Shown: positions 15,419 through 24,081, counted from the first letter of the stretch. The stretch is 51,883 bases of DNA from Fimenecus sp045611635 (GCA_045611635.1 JAZKXL010000075.1:1-51883), one strand, 5' to 3'. Numbers and translations are program-made. The notes: generated from the sequence alone by a model not told the origin.

Positions 15419-16759
15419 ATGAAAGAAGAAAATAGAAAGTATGCCGAACTTGCCTATGATTTAGTCAAAGACGCTGAAGGTTTTGGCTCTCGTCTTCCAG
15501 GTTCAGAGGGAGAAAGAAAATATGCGGATTTTATGGGAGCAAAGCTTGAAGAAATTGGCATTAAGGCAAAAAAAGAAGAATTTGCTGTTTCACCACGTTC
15601 AGGTATTGGTGGACTCCCATATGCAGGTTGGGTTGGTATTATTTTAAGTGCTCTTACATATTTTGCTCTTGATAATTATCACATTTGGTTTGCTATGGCA
15701 CTTATCGGTATTTCAATGGTAGTTTGGCTTATCACAAGTTGTTTCCTTTACAAACCTTGGTTTGATATGTTCTTTAAACAAAAAATCTCACAAAATGTTT
15801 ATGGTGAATTAGTACCGGAAGATGGTAAATATGACTACACCATCATTCTTTCAGGTCATACTGACACAAGTTGGAACTGGAAACATTCAGAAAATGCTTC
15901 TAAATACCCTGAAAAGCCAATTTATGGTCTTATTACAACTTATGGTAAAGTTGGATTTGGCGCTGTATGTGTATTCCTTATGGTTGGAATTTCAGTTGCT
16001 ATGGCAGCAATTTATACAGCATCTTTCTTTGGTATTGATTGGGCAGTTGCAAGACGCAATGGTGAGTCATTGTCATTCAACATATTCATCTTAATTATGC
16101 ATTTCTTACCACTCATTACCGCAATTGGTAGCGCTTTTGTTGCTATGTGGAATGATAACGATGAAGAAACTGCATCAAAAGGTGCTATGGACAATGCAAC
16201 CGGCTGTGCACTCAGCTATGCGGTTATCAAATACTTTAAAGAAAATCCTGAAAAAATGCCTAAGAACTGTCGTATTGTTGATTTCAACTGTGGCTCTGAA
16301 GAAGCAGGTCTTCGTGGCTCAATGGCTTTTGTTCATAAACATAGAAATGATGACTTAACACAAAACGCTTGGAACATCAATATCGACTCAGTTGCTGATA
16401 AGGAATACTTTGAAGTTGTTATTAAAGACGATTGGCAAGGTTGTAGATTTGACACAGACCTTGAAAAGATGTTTAAAGATACATTTAACGAAATGGGTAT
16501 TGAAAGCAAAACAAACGGTTGTATTCATAATCCTGTTGGCGGTTGTGACAGTACTCCAATGACTCGTGGCGGTATTAAATCAGTTACATTTGCAGCTCAA
16601 AATCCAATGCTTACATGGTATTATCACACATTCCACGACAAAGCAGAACGTTTTGAAATGGAAACAGTTGGTCAAGGATTTGATGTTGTTCTTAGTGTTA
16701 TTGATAAAATTGCCAAATTCCAAGAAGAAAACGGATTTAATGGTCCACAAAAGAAATAA
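15419..16759 (+). CDS. M28-family zinc metallopeptidase with inserted membrane helices
   Basis: This is a predicted aminopeptidase-like zinc enzyme. The 446 residues begin FGSRLPGSEGERKYADFMG, typical of M28. Likely metal ligands and catalytic residues can be ordered: His147 and Asp149 in LSGHTDTSW, bridging Asp258 in GAMDNATGC, Glu294-Glu295 in CGSEEAGL, Asp323 in NIDSVAD and His403 in WYYHTFHD. Two hydrophobic stretches lie at about 69-107 and two more at about 178-200 and 219-243. The second pair separates the first metal ligands from the rest of the site. The protein has no signal peptide, so it is probably a multi-pass membrane peptidase. CGGAGG stands 8 bases before the ATG. A strong terminator follows. 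Confidence 0.87.
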   Translation: MKEENRKYAELAYDLVKDAEGFGSRLPGSEGERKYADFMGAKLEEIGIKAKKEEFAVSPRSGIGGLPYAGWVGIILSALTYFALDNYHIWFAMALIGISMVVWLITSCFLYKPWFDMFFKQKISQNVYGELVPEDGKYDYTIILSGHTDTSWNWKHSENASKYPEKPIYGLITTYGKVGFGAVCVFLMVGISVAMAAIYTASFFGIDWAVARRNGESLSFNIFILIMHFLPLITAIGSAFVAMWNDNDEETASKGAMDNATGCALSYAVIKYFKENPEKMPKNCRIVDFNCGSEEAGLRGSMAFVHKHRNDDLTQNAWNINIDSVADKEYFEVVIKDDWQGCRFDTDLEKMFKDTFNEMGIESKTNGCIHNPVGGCDSTPMTRGGIKSVTFAAQNPMLTWYYHTFHDKAERFEMETVGQGFDVVLSVIDKIAKFQEENGFNGPQKK

Positions 16760-16765
16760 TTATCA

Positions 16766-16800
16766 AACTGCACAACTTCGGTTGTGCAGTTCTTCTTTTA
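16766..16800 (+). terminator. rho-independent terminator after the M28 gene
   Basis: AACTGCACAAC (16766-16776) and GTTGTGCAGTT (16781-16791) pair perfectly around a stable TTCG tetraloop and are followed by CTTCTTTT. Confidence 0.92.
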
Positions 16801-16801
16801 A

Positions 16802-16830
16802 TTGACACTTAACCATCTTTATGGTAAATT
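16802..16830 (+). promoter_or_regulatory. promoter of the orphan lipoprotein gene
   Basis: TTGACA (16802-16807), 17-base spacer, TAAATT (16825-16830). The spacer carries the small inverted repeat ACCAT-CTTT-ATGGT. It lies just beyond the preceding terminator, so the gene is an independent unit. Confidence 0.6.
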
Positions 16831-16861
16831 TATTACATAAAATATTTTTTATGGTGATTAA

Positions 16862-18430
16862 ATGAAGCGCATTTTAAAATTAATCTCTCCCCTGCTTATT
16901 ATTGCAATTTTATTAACATCATGTTCTTTAAACAATAGTGATAATTCGCTTGAACAAATTAAAACACATATTGCTAAAAATGAGTTTAACACTTGTTTCC
17001 AATTGGTAAAAAGACTTACAAACGAAGAAAAATCTACAATAAATAATGAAGTTTGCAATACTGTAATAAATAAATTTATTGATTTACGCTCCAAAACAAA
17101 AATTGATGAAACAAATATTTTTGATTTATCTTTAATAAATACTGAATTTGCTGAAAATTGTCAAAAACTATGGAACATTATTAGTGAGTTTTCATTTGAT
17201 GAAAATTATGAAATGTACCATGAATGTATTAATCTTCGTTACTATTCTGAGATGATTGACTACACTCGCTATTGCGATATTTATTTACTTGCTAAAAAAG
17301 TAAATAGCATTGGCTATCTTGATGATTTAAGCGCCGCACTATATGAATATGACAACAATGGCAATAATGCAAACCTTAAGTTAATTTTTGATGATATCAA
17401 AAATATTAATTTAAGCAGTTTTGACCCACAACAATATCTTGTTTCAGATTATAGAGACGCTCACGATAAAATCGTTAAGGCAATTGATGAACTTGCCGAT
17501 GGATTCACTACAAATGATTCTACAACAGTAGCAACTGCAATAAAAACGTTGCGAGACGCTTTATCTGATATTCTTTATATAACCGACACATTGTTTGCTG
17601 TAAATACAATGCAAAAAAACATTTATAACAAAATCTCGAATGATAACATTTTTGCACCTTTTGATAGTGAAATAAACGTTACACAACGTGATTACGTAAT
17701 GGGAATGAGCTTTGAATTAGGTTCAATTTTTGGTGGGGTTGAAAATAAAGTAGATGATAACACTATTGAATCAACAACTACACCTAACAATGACCAAATT
17801 TCATTAGAAGACACAATTAAAATTGCAACTAACGCTATAAATAAAACAAAATCATTCACCGGTGATGTTAATATTACTCTTACTCAAACAAGAAACATTA
17901 AATTAACTGACTTCGAAACTGATTCTCAACTTTTAGATGCTGAGAACATGATTAAATCAAAACTTAATCAAGTTATTAATCAATCAAATGGTACTGGTCA
18001 AAAAACAACAATGTTTTCAAATGGGAGAAACGGAAATCAGTCACTTAATTCATATGTTCCACCATCAAATAAAAACGCAACACTAAATGTAGATGCTGTT
18101 TGTGAATATACATGTGTTAAAGGTAGTGGTGGTTACATAATTTCATTTGTGTTAAATCCTGAACTAGTAGAGTCAAAAGATAAACCAAGTAACATTGGCT
18201 CAATTGTTAACACGTTTGAGTTCGACAACAGTAATGAAGTAAAAAAATTTAACACATCATATTCTAAAACAAACATATCATTAATTATCGATAATAGCGG
18301 TAGACTTATTGAAATGGAATACACTATCGATGGTATTAGCAACTGTGAATTTGAAGAAAATAACGGTAAAAACGAATATAAAGCACAATTTACATTTAAA
18401 AACAGTTATAAATATGAGTTCAAATACTAA
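16862..18430 (+). CDS. hypothetical lipoprotein, 522 residues
   Basis: I recognise no family. The N-terminus MKRILKLISPLLIIAILLTS is followed by Cys21, giving a clear lipoprotein signal, so the protein should be anchored outside the membrane. The first half (about 30-300) is probably helical and rich in Asn, Asp, Ile and Lys. A Thr/Asn-rich link, ESTTTPNNDQ, lies near 310, and the C-terminal part has alternating hydrophobic residues resembling a beta-rich sensor or binding domain (about 320-522). GGTG is the only ribosome-site-like sequence before the ATG. It stands alone, with its own promoter and a new promoter before the next gene. Asn-rich composition matches the AT bias. Confidence 0.8.
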   Translation: MKRILKLISPLLIIAILLTSCSLNNSDNSLEQIKTHIAKNEFNTCFQLVKRLTNEEKSTINNEVCNTVINKFIDLRSKTKIDETNIFDLSLINTEFAENCQKLWNIISEFSFDENYEMYHECINLRYYSEMIDYTRYCDIYLLAKKVNSIGYLDDLSAALYEYDNNGNNANLKLIFDDIKNINLSSFDPQQYLVSDYRDAHDKIVKAIDELADGFTTNDSTTVATAIKTLRDALSDILYITDTLFAVNTMQKNIYNKISNDNIFAPFDSEINVTQRDYVMGMSFELGSIFGGVENKVDDNTIESTTTPNNDQISLEDTIKIATNAINKTKSFTGDVNITLTQTRNIKLTDFETDSQLLDAENMIKSKLNQVINQSNGTGQKTTMFSNGRNGNQSLNSYVPPSNKNATLNVDAVCEYTCVKGSGGYIISFVLNPELVESKDKPSNIGSIVNTFEFDNSNEVKKFNTSYSKTNISLIIDNSGRLIEMEYTIDGISNCEFEENNGKNEYKAQFTFKNSYKYEFKY

Positions 18431-18468
18431 TAAATGTTTAATAATTGTTAATTTTTGTCTTAAATATG

Positions 18469-18497
18469 TTGACTTATATAACATTTGGGTGTATCAT
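18469..18497 (+). promoter_or_regulatory. promoter of the Liv binding-protein gene
   Basis: TTGACT (18469-18474), 17-base spacer, TATCAT (18492-18497). The leader then contains GCGGA/TCCGC arms (18524-18545) that can form a small hairpin ending 11 bases before the AAGGAGG ribosome site. Confidence 0.65.
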
Positions 18498-18568
18498 AAT
18501 TTACATATTTTTTATAATATAATGCGGATTTGACATAAATTCCGCAAAAATCAAGGAGGAAAATTCTT

Positions 18569-19729
18569 ATGAAAAACTTAAAAAAAGTTCTTGCCGTAGT
18601 TATGGCAGTTGCTCTTATTGCAACTTGTTTCGCAGCTTGCGGTAAAGAAAAAGCAAATGAAATTGTTATTGGTGTTAGCGGACCTCTCTCAGGTGGTGCA
18701 GCTCAATACGGTGAAGCTGTTGTAAATGCAGCTCAACTTGCTGTTGATGAAATCAACGCAGCTGGTGGCATTAATGGAACAAAACTTAAGCTTGTTAAAG
18801 CTGACGACGAAGCTGACTCAGGTGACAAAGCTGTTAATGCTTATAACAATCTTAAAGACCAAGGTATGCAAATTTTCCTTGGCACAGTTACATCAGGTTC
18901 ATGTCTTGCTGTTATTGAAAAGACAAAGGAAGACAACATGTTCCAGCTTACACCTTCAGCATCAGCTGATGATGTAATTAAAAATGACAACTGTTTCCAA
19001 ATTTGTTTTACAGACTCAAACCAAGGTAAAGGTTCAGCTCAATATATAGTTGAAAATGACGTTGCAAAGAAAGTTGCAGTTATTTATGACTCATCAGATG
19101 CTTATTCAACAGGTATCTACAACACATTCAAAGCTGAAGCAGCTGCAAGAGGTCTTGACATTGTTGCAGAACAAGCTTTCCAAAAAGGCAACACTGACTT
19201 CTCTTCTCAAGTTCAAGCATGTAAATCAGCAGGTGCAGAACTTGTTTTCCTTCCAATTTACTACACAGAAGCATCTCTTATTCTTAAAGCTGCTCAAGCA
19301 GCTAACTATGCTCCAAAATTCTTTGGTTGTGACGGTCTTGACGGACTTCTTGCAATTGAAGGATTTGACAAGAAACTTGCTGAAGGCGTAATGCTTCTTA
19401 CACCATTTGCAGCGGATGCTGAAGATGAAGCTACAAAGAAATTTGTTTCTGCTTATCAAGAAAAATATAATGAAACTCCAAACCAATTTGCTGCTGACGC
19501 TTACGATGGAATCTATATCATTGCTGAACTCATTAAGAGCGAAGGCATTACAGCTGATATGACTGCATCAGAAATTTGCGACAAACTTAAGGCAGCTATC
19601 TCATCTGACAGCTTCAAATATATGGGTATCACAGGCGCTGGTGCTGCTCTCACATGGGACAAATCAGGTGCTGTTTCAAAGAAACCTATGGCTGTTGTAA
19701 TTAAGGATGGCGCTTACGCAGCTCTTTAA
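18569..19729 (+). CDS. livJ: branched-chain amino acid ABC transporter substrate-binding lipoprotein
   Basis: This is the extracellular receptor of a HAAT-type importer. The 386 residues start with a signal peptide and lipobox FAAC with Cys24. The mature protein starts EIVIGVSGPLSGGAAQYGEA, then INAAGGINGTKLKL and the hinge region TSGSCLAVIEKTKED, all typical of LivJ/LivK periplasmic-fold type I proteins. AAGGAGG stands 9 bases before the ATG. It is the first gene of the Liv cluster but a terminator and new promoter separate it from livH, which would give surplus receptor. Leucine, isoleucine or valine binding is inferred from the family; some members bind amides or other amino acids. Confidence 0.92.
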   Translation: MKNLKKVLAVVMAVALIATCFAACGKEKANEIVIGVSGPLSGGAAQYGEAVVNAAQLAVDEINAAGGINGTKLKLVKADDEADSGDKAVNAYNNLKDQGMQIFLGTVTSGSCLAVIEKTKEDNMFQLTPSASADDVIKNDNCFQICFTDSNQGKGSAQYIVENDVAKKVAVIYDSSDAYSTGIYNTFKAEAAARGLDIVAEQAFQKGNTDFSSQVQACKSAGAELVFLPIYYTEASLILKAAQAANYAPKFFGCDGLDGLLAIEGFDKKLAEGVMLLTPFAADAEDEATKKFVSAYQEKYNETPNQFAADAYDGIYIIAELIKSEGITADMTASEICDKLKAAISSDSFKYMGITGAGAALTWDKSGAVSKKPMAVVIKDGAYAAL

Positions 19730-19748
19730 TCACTAAAAGAATAAAAAA

Positions 19749-19785
19749 ACCGGTAGCAATTAAATGCTGCCGGTATTTTTTTATT
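19749..19785 (+). terminator. terminator between livJ and livH
   Basis: ACCGGTAGCA (19749-19758) pairs with TGCTGCCGGT (19765-19774, one G-U) around a 6-base loop, then ATTTTTTT. Read-through is likely partial, as the genes form one system. Confidence 0.88.
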
Positions 19786-19793
19786 TTTTTATA

Positions 19794-19823
19794 TTGCTTT
19801 TTAATAGGTAATTATGTTATAAT
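19794..19823 (+). promoter_or_regulatory. promoter of livHMGF and the kinase-like gene
   Basis: TTGCTT (19794-19799), 18-base spacer, TATAAT (19818-19823). Transcription would start near 19830, at the edge of an inverted repeat. Confidence 0.6.
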
Positions 19824-19835
19824 CTATCGAATTTA

Positions 19836-19862
19836 TCTATTATGGTGTTTATACCATATAGA
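19836..19862 (+). promoter_or_regulatory. inverted repeat at the 5' end of the livH transcript
   Basis: TCTAT-T-ATGGT (19836-19846) pairs with ACCAT-ATAGA (19853-19862), with a single bulged T and loop GTTTAT. It sits between the promoter and the ribosome site GGAAGGA. It could be an operator just downstream of the start point, or a 5' stabilising hairpin. Confidence 0.5.
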
Positions 19863-19882
19863 ATGGAAGGAATGTATACATA

Positions 19883-20764
19883 ATGGAGTTTTTGAACTAC
19901 CTTATTAGCGGTGTGAGTCTTGGCAGCATTTATGCTGTTATTGCCCTTGGCTATACTATGGTTTATGGTATTGCAAAAATGCTTAATTTTGCACACGGCG
20001 ATGTTATCATGATTGGTGGATACGTAGTTTATATTGCTGCTATGAAATCAGGGCTTAACCCTCTTTTATCTGTTGTTATTGCTATGGTTGCTTGTACAAT
20101 TCTAGGCATTACTATTGAAAAAATTGCATATAAGCCACTTCGTCAATCAACATCATTAGCGGTACTTATTACTGCAATTGGCGTTAGCTATTTCTTACAA
20201 AATATAATTCTTGTAATTTTTGGTGCAAATCCAATTAACTTTAAGTCAGTTGTAAATGTACCAGCAATTAATTTATTTGATGGCAAAATCGTTATTTCTG
20301 GCGAAACATCAACAACAATTGTTGTATCGCTCATAATTGTTGTTGCACTTTCATTGTTTATTAAGAAAACAAAAAGTGGTAAAGCAATGCTTGCTGTTTC
20401 TGAAGATAAAGGTGCAGCGCAACTTATGGGTATCAATGTAAATAGAACCATTTCTCTTACCTTTGCTATTGGCTCTGCGTTGGCTGCGATTGCAGGTGCA
20501 TTACTTTGCTCATCATACCCTATTCTTTCACCAACAACAGGTGCTATGCCTGGTATTAAAGCGTTTACTGCTGCGGTATTTGGCGGTATTGGTTCAATTC
20601 CTGGTGCAATGATTGGTGGAATTCTTATTGGCATTATTGAAATTTTAAGTAGAGCATATATTTCATCTCAACTTGCCGATGCTATTGTTTTTGGTGTACT
20701 TATACTTATTCTTATGTTCAAGCCAACTGGTATCCTTGGCAAGAAAATAAGTGAAAAAGTTTAA
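19883..20764 (+). CDS. livH: branched-chain amino acid ABC transporter permease
   Basis: This inner-membrane permease is one half of the HAAT channel. The 293 residues start MEFLNYLISGVSLGSIYAVI and have about eight hydrophobic helices. The LivH signature GYTMVYGIAKMLNFAHGDVIMIGGYV is clear, and the coupling region AVSEDKGAAQLMGINVNRTI follows at about 172-191. GGAAGGA stands 11 bases upstream, longer than usual, with the triplet TAA overlapping the ATG. It leads the operon livHMGF and has its own promoter. Confidence 0.94.
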   Translation: MEFLNYLISGVSLGSIYAVIALGYTMVYGIAKMLNFAHGDVIMIGGYVVYIAAMKSGLNPLLSVVIAMVACTILGITIEKIAYKPLRQSTSLAVLITAIGVSYFLQNIILVIFGANPINFKSVVNVPAINLFDGKIVISGETSTTIVVSLIIVVALSLFIKKTKSGKAMLAVSEDKGAAQLMGINVNRTISLTFAIGSALAAIAGALLCSSYPILSPTTGAMPGIKAFTAAVFGGIGSIPGAMIGGILIGIIEILSRAYISSQLADAIVFGVLILILMFKPTGILGKKISEKV

Positions 20765-20787
20765 TTTGTGAAGGGAGAACATTACTT

Positions 20788-21849
20788 ATGAAGAAAAATT
20801 CTAAGTTGATTAAATCCAACACAAAACAGAGTTTAATCACATATATCATTTTAATTGCTGCATTTGTTGTTGTGAATATTTTAATTGCAACAAATAGTAT
20901 GACATATATGATGAGAGACTTACTTGTCCCTCTTTGCATATATGCAATTTTAGCGGTGTCACTTAACCTTACTGTTGGTATTCTTGGTGAGTTAAGTCTT
21001 GGTCAAGCTGGTTTTATGTGTGTTGGTGCATATTCAAGTTCACTTTTTTCAAACCTTATGATAGAAGCATTACCTGAACCTGCAATGAGATACCCTATCG
21101 CTCTCATTCTTGGTGGTGTTTGTGCTGCTGTTTTTGGAATTCTAATTGGTATTCCAGTTTTAAGACTTCGTGGTGACTACCTTGCAATTGTTACACTTGC
21201 TTTTGGTGAAATTATCAAAAACATTTGTGCTTCAATTTATTTAGGAAGAGATGCAAACGGTTTCCATATAACACTTAAGACTGCAAGTGATTTAAATATG
21301 GCTGCTGATGGTCAAATGTATATTAACGGCGCACTTGGTATCAACGGTACGCCAAAAGATTCTAATTTTACTATAGCTTTCATTATTTTATTCTTAACAG
21401 TAATTGTTGCTTACAACTTTGTAAACTCACGCACAGGTCGTGCAGTTATGTCAATTCGTGATAATAGAATTGCAGCAGAATCTGTTGGTATCAACATTAC
21501 AAAATACAAACTTATCACATTTGCAATAACTGCATTTATTGCAGGTATCGCAGGTGCTGTTTACTCACATAACTTCTCAACACTTCAAGCTTCAAAATTT
21601 GACTACAATATGTCAATTCTTATTCTTGTATTTGTTGTTCTTGGTGGTATCGGTTCAATTCGTGGTAGTGTAATTGCTGCTATTGTACTAACACTTATTC
21701 CTGAACTTTTAAGAGAAACAATCGGTAATTATCGTATGTTGTTCTATGCAGTAATTCTTATTGTTATGATGATTTTCACATCAAACGAAACCCTTAAAGG
21801 CAAGATTAAAGCGTTGTTTGCAAAAGAAAAGAAAGGAGCGGTTCAATAA
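20788..21849 (+). CDS. livM: branched-chain amino acid ABC transporter permease
   Basis: This is the second HAAT permease, 353 residues, normal for LivM. It has an N-terminal helix (TYIILIAAFVVVNILIA) and the family stretch YAILAVSLNLTVGILGELSL followed by GQAGFMCVGAY. The coupling loop is seen at NSRTGRAVMSIRDNRIAAESVGIN. The C-terminus is short and charged (KGKIKALFAKEKKGAVQ). GAAGGGAG precedes the start. Its stop overlaps the livG start by one base (TAATG), so the two are translationally coupled. Confidence 0.94.
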   Translation: MKKNSKLIKSNTKQSLITYIILIAAFVVVNILIATNSMTYMMRDLLVPLCIYAILAVSLNLTVGILGELSLGQAGFMCVGAYSSSLFSNLMIEALPEPAMRYPIALILGGVCAAVFGILIGIPVLRLRGDYLAIVTLAFGEIIKNICASIYLGRDANGFHITLKTASDLNMAADGQMYINGALGINGTPKDSNFTIAFIILFLTVIVAYNFVNSRTGRAVMSIRDNRIAAESVGINITKYKLITFAITAFIAGIAGAVYSHNFSTLQASKFDYNMSILILVFVVLGGIGSIRGSVIAAIVLTLIPELLRETIGNYRMLFYAVILIVMMIFTSNETLKGKIKALFAKEKKGAVQ

Positions 21850-22607
21850 TGGCATTACTTGAAGTTAAAAACCTTTCAATTTCTTTCGGCGGTCTTCATG
21901 CAGTCGATGGCTTCAACCTTAAGCTTGAAAAAGGTATGCTATACGGTCTTATTGGACCAAACGGTGCAGGTAAAACTACAGTTTTCAACCTCTTAACAGG
22001 TGTTTATAAGCCAACTGCAGGCGCAATTTCATTGGATGGTAAGAAATTAAACGGCAAATCCCCTGTTGAAATCAACAAAATGGGTGTTGCAAGAACATTC
22101 CAAAATATTCGACTTTTCAAAGAATTATCAGTACTTGATAATGTTAAAGTTGGTCTTCACAATCAAATGAAGTATTCAACTGTTGAAAGTATTTTTAGAC
22201 TCCCACGTTTCTTTAAAACAGAAAAGAAAATGAACGAAAAAGCAATGGAGCTTCTAAAAGTTTTTGGTCTTGAGAATGAAGCTTACACATTGGCAGATAA
22301 TCTACCATATGGTAAACAAAGAAAGCTTGAGATTGCACGTGCTCTTGCTACAAATCCAAAGCTTTTACTTCTTGATGAACCTGCAGCAGGTATGAATCCA
22401 AGTGAAACTCAAGAATTAATGGATACAATCCGTTTTGTTCGTGATAACTTTGACATGACTATCCTTCTTATTGAGCACGACATGAAGCTTGTAAGCGGTA
22501 TTTGTGAAGAAGTTTCAGTTCTTAACTTTGGTGAAGAACTTGCACAGGGTAAAACTAGTGAAGTTCTTAATAACCCAGAAGTTATTAAAGCATATTTAGG
22601 TGATTAA
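21849..22607 (+). CDS. livG: branched-chain amino acid ABC transporter ATPase
   Basis: This is one of two ATPases of the importer, 252 residues. It shows Walker A GPNGAGKTT, Q-loop RTFQNIRLF, Walker B LLLLDEPAAGMNP and the H-loop His in LIEHDMKLV. The ABC signature is unusual: where LSxGxQ is expected the sequence is LPYGKQRKLEIARAL, which is the common form in LivG proteins. The C-terminus EVLNNPEVIKAYLGD is typical. AAAGGAG lies inside livM, 10 bases before the start. Confidence 0.95.
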   Translation: MALLEVKNLSISFGGLHAVDGFNLKLEKGMLYGLIGPNGAGKTTVFNLLTGVYKPTAGAISLDGKKLNGKSPVEINKMGVARTFQNIRLFKELSVLDNVKVGLHNQMKYSTVESIFRLPRFFKTEKKMNEKAMELLKVFGLENEAYTLADNLPYGKQRKLEIARALATNPKLLLLDEPAAGMNPSETQELMDTIRFVRDNFDMTILLIEHDMKLVSGICEEVSVLNFGEELAQGKTSEVLNNPEVIKAYLGD

Positions 22608-22619
22608 GGAGGAATAACA

Positions 22620-23333
22620 ATGGCACCACTTTTACAAGTTGATAACATTGAAGTTTATTATGGCGTTATCAAGGCATTAAAAGGTATTTCTTTTGAAGTT
22701 AACAAAGGTGAAATTGTTGCTCTTATCGGCGCTAACGGTGCAGGTAAAACAACTATCCTCCACACAGTTACAGGCCTTTTAAAGCCAAAATCAGGTAAAA
22801 TTTTATATAATGGTAATGATATTACTAAAACTCCTGCTCATAAAATTGTTACAATGGGTATGGCCCATGTGCCTGAAGGTCGAAGAATTTTTTCTCAGCT
22901 TTCAGTTCTTGACAATATTAAGCTAGGTGCATTTACTCGTAAGGATAAAGAAGAAATTGAAGAAACTCTTAATTATGTTTATGAGCGTTTTCCACGTCTT
23001 AAAGAAAGAAAAAATCAAATTGCGGGTACTCTTTCAGGTGGTGAGCAACAAATGCTTGCTATGGGTAGAGCACTTATGTCAAAGCCAGACTTTGTTTTAA
23101 TGGATGAACCTTCAATGGGTCTTTCTCCCCTTCTTGTTTCTGAAATCTTTGACATTATTAAAGCAATTAATGACAATGGCACAACTGTTCTTCTTGTTGA
23201 ACAAAACGCTAAAAAGGCACTTTCTATTGCAAATAGAGCATATGTTCTTGAAACTGGTAGTATTGTTCTTTCAGGTGATGCAAAAGACCTTATGAACGAC
23301 GAATCAGTAAAAAAAGCATATCTTAGTGAATAA
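22620..23333 (+). CDS. livF: branched-chain amino acid ABC transporter ATPase
   Basis: This is the second ATPase, 237 residues, pairing with LivG. It shows Walker A GANGAGKTT, signature LSGGEQQMLAMGRAL, Walker B FVLMDEPSMGLSP and the H-loop equivalent LVEQNAKKAL, with the Gln in place of His that is usual in LivF. AAGGAGG stands 7 bases before the ATG. The kinase-like gene follows 18 bases downstream on the same transcript. Confidence 0.95.
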   Translation: MAPLLQVDNIEVYYGVIKALKGISFEVNKGEIVALIGANGAGKTTILHTVTGLLKPKSGKILYNGNDITKTPAHKIVTMGMAHVPEGRRIFSQLSVLDNIKLGAFTRKDKEEIEETLNYVYERFPRLKERKNQIAGTLSGGEQQMLAMGRALMSKPDFVLMDEPSMGLSPLLVSEIFDIIKAINDNGTTVLLVEQNAKKALSIANRAYVLETGSIVLSGDAKDLMNDESVKKAYLSE

Positions 23334-23351
23334 TTTCCGGGAGGCATTATT

Positions 23352-23978
23352 ATGGATAAAAAAATCATTATTACAATTGCCCGTGGATACGGTAGTGGCG
23401 GTAAGACTGTAGGCCAAAAACTTGCTAAAGAGCTCAACATTCCATTTTATGACCGTCAAATTCTTTATATGGCTTCTGATGAAAGTGGAATCAATGTTGG
23501 CCTTTTTCAAAAAAATGATGAAGACGTTAACAAGGGATTATTTGACCCTTCAACTCACAAATACTTAGGCGGTATTATTCCACCAGAAGATAGTAAATTT
23601 ACATCAAAAGAAAATCTTTTTAATTATCAAGCAAAAATTATTAAACAACTTGCTGAAAAAGAATCATGCGTAATCGTTGGTCGCTGCGCTGACTTTATAT
23701 TGAAAGATTACGATAATGTAATTAAAGTATTCATTTGGGCGCCACATCAAGCATGTGTTGAAACTGTTATGGATATGTTTGATTTAAAAGAAAAAGATGC
23801 TGATAAGAAAATTCGCAAAATTGACAAGCATCGTAGTGAATTTTATCGCTATTACACATGTCGCGAATGGGATAACGCTCGCAACTACGACTTATGCCTT
23901 AATAGTGCGGATTTAGGTTTTGATGGTTGTGTAAAAGCAATTAAAGCATACATTGATGTTCTTAAAAGTGTAAAATAG
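23352..23978 (+). CDS. cytidylate kinase-like family protein (AAA_33/PF13189 type)
   Basis: This is a P-loop nucleoside monophosphate kinase-like protein of 208 residues. It has a clear P-loop, ARGYGSGGKTVGQKLAKEL (about 10-28), and then PFYDRQIL. The VIVGRCADFIL segment (about 109-119) resembles the cytidylate kinase CMP region. A lid-like basic stretch, DADKKIRKIDKHRSEFYRYY, lies at about 147-166. It differs from housekeeping CMP kinase and belongs to a related family whose substrate is not established. GGGAGG precedes the start. It sits at the end of the Liv operon, 18 bases after livF, with a terminator behind it, so it is coexpressed with amino acid uptake. The link is unexplained. Confidence 0.85.
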   Translation: MDKKIIITIARGYGSGGKTVGQKLAKELNIPFYDRQILYMASDESGINVGLFQKNDEDVNKGLFDPSTHKYLGGIIPPEDSKFTSKENLFNYQAKIIKQLAEKESCVIVGRCADFILKDYDNVIKVFIWAPHQACVETVMDMFDLKEKDADKKIRKIDKHRSEFYRYYTCREWDNARNYDLCLNSADLGFDGCVKAIKAYIDVLKSVK

Positions 23979-23985
23979 TAATACT

Positions 23986-24020
23986 AAAGGGACTATAATA
24001 TTAATAGTCCCTTTTATTTT
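23986..24020 (+). terminator. terminator of the Liv operon
   Basis: AAAGGGACTAT (23986-23996) pairs with ATAGTCCCTTT (24004-24014) around a 7-base loop, followed by TATTTT. It starts 7 bases after the kinase-like stop. Confidence 0.9.
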
Positions 24021-24081
24021 ACCTTAAAAGCGTTTTAATTTAATCAGCAATAAACTTTTATTATATTTTAATGAATAAGCA

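Noticed and set aside
18524..18545. livJ leader hairpin as a riboswitch
   Set aside because: The arms are only five bases, and the leader is too short to hold a known riboswitch fold.
20188..20634. Minus-strand open frame of 148 codons inside livH
   Set aside because: It is the reverse-strand shadow of a hydrophobic gene (Ala/Ile/Pro-rich, no start signal).
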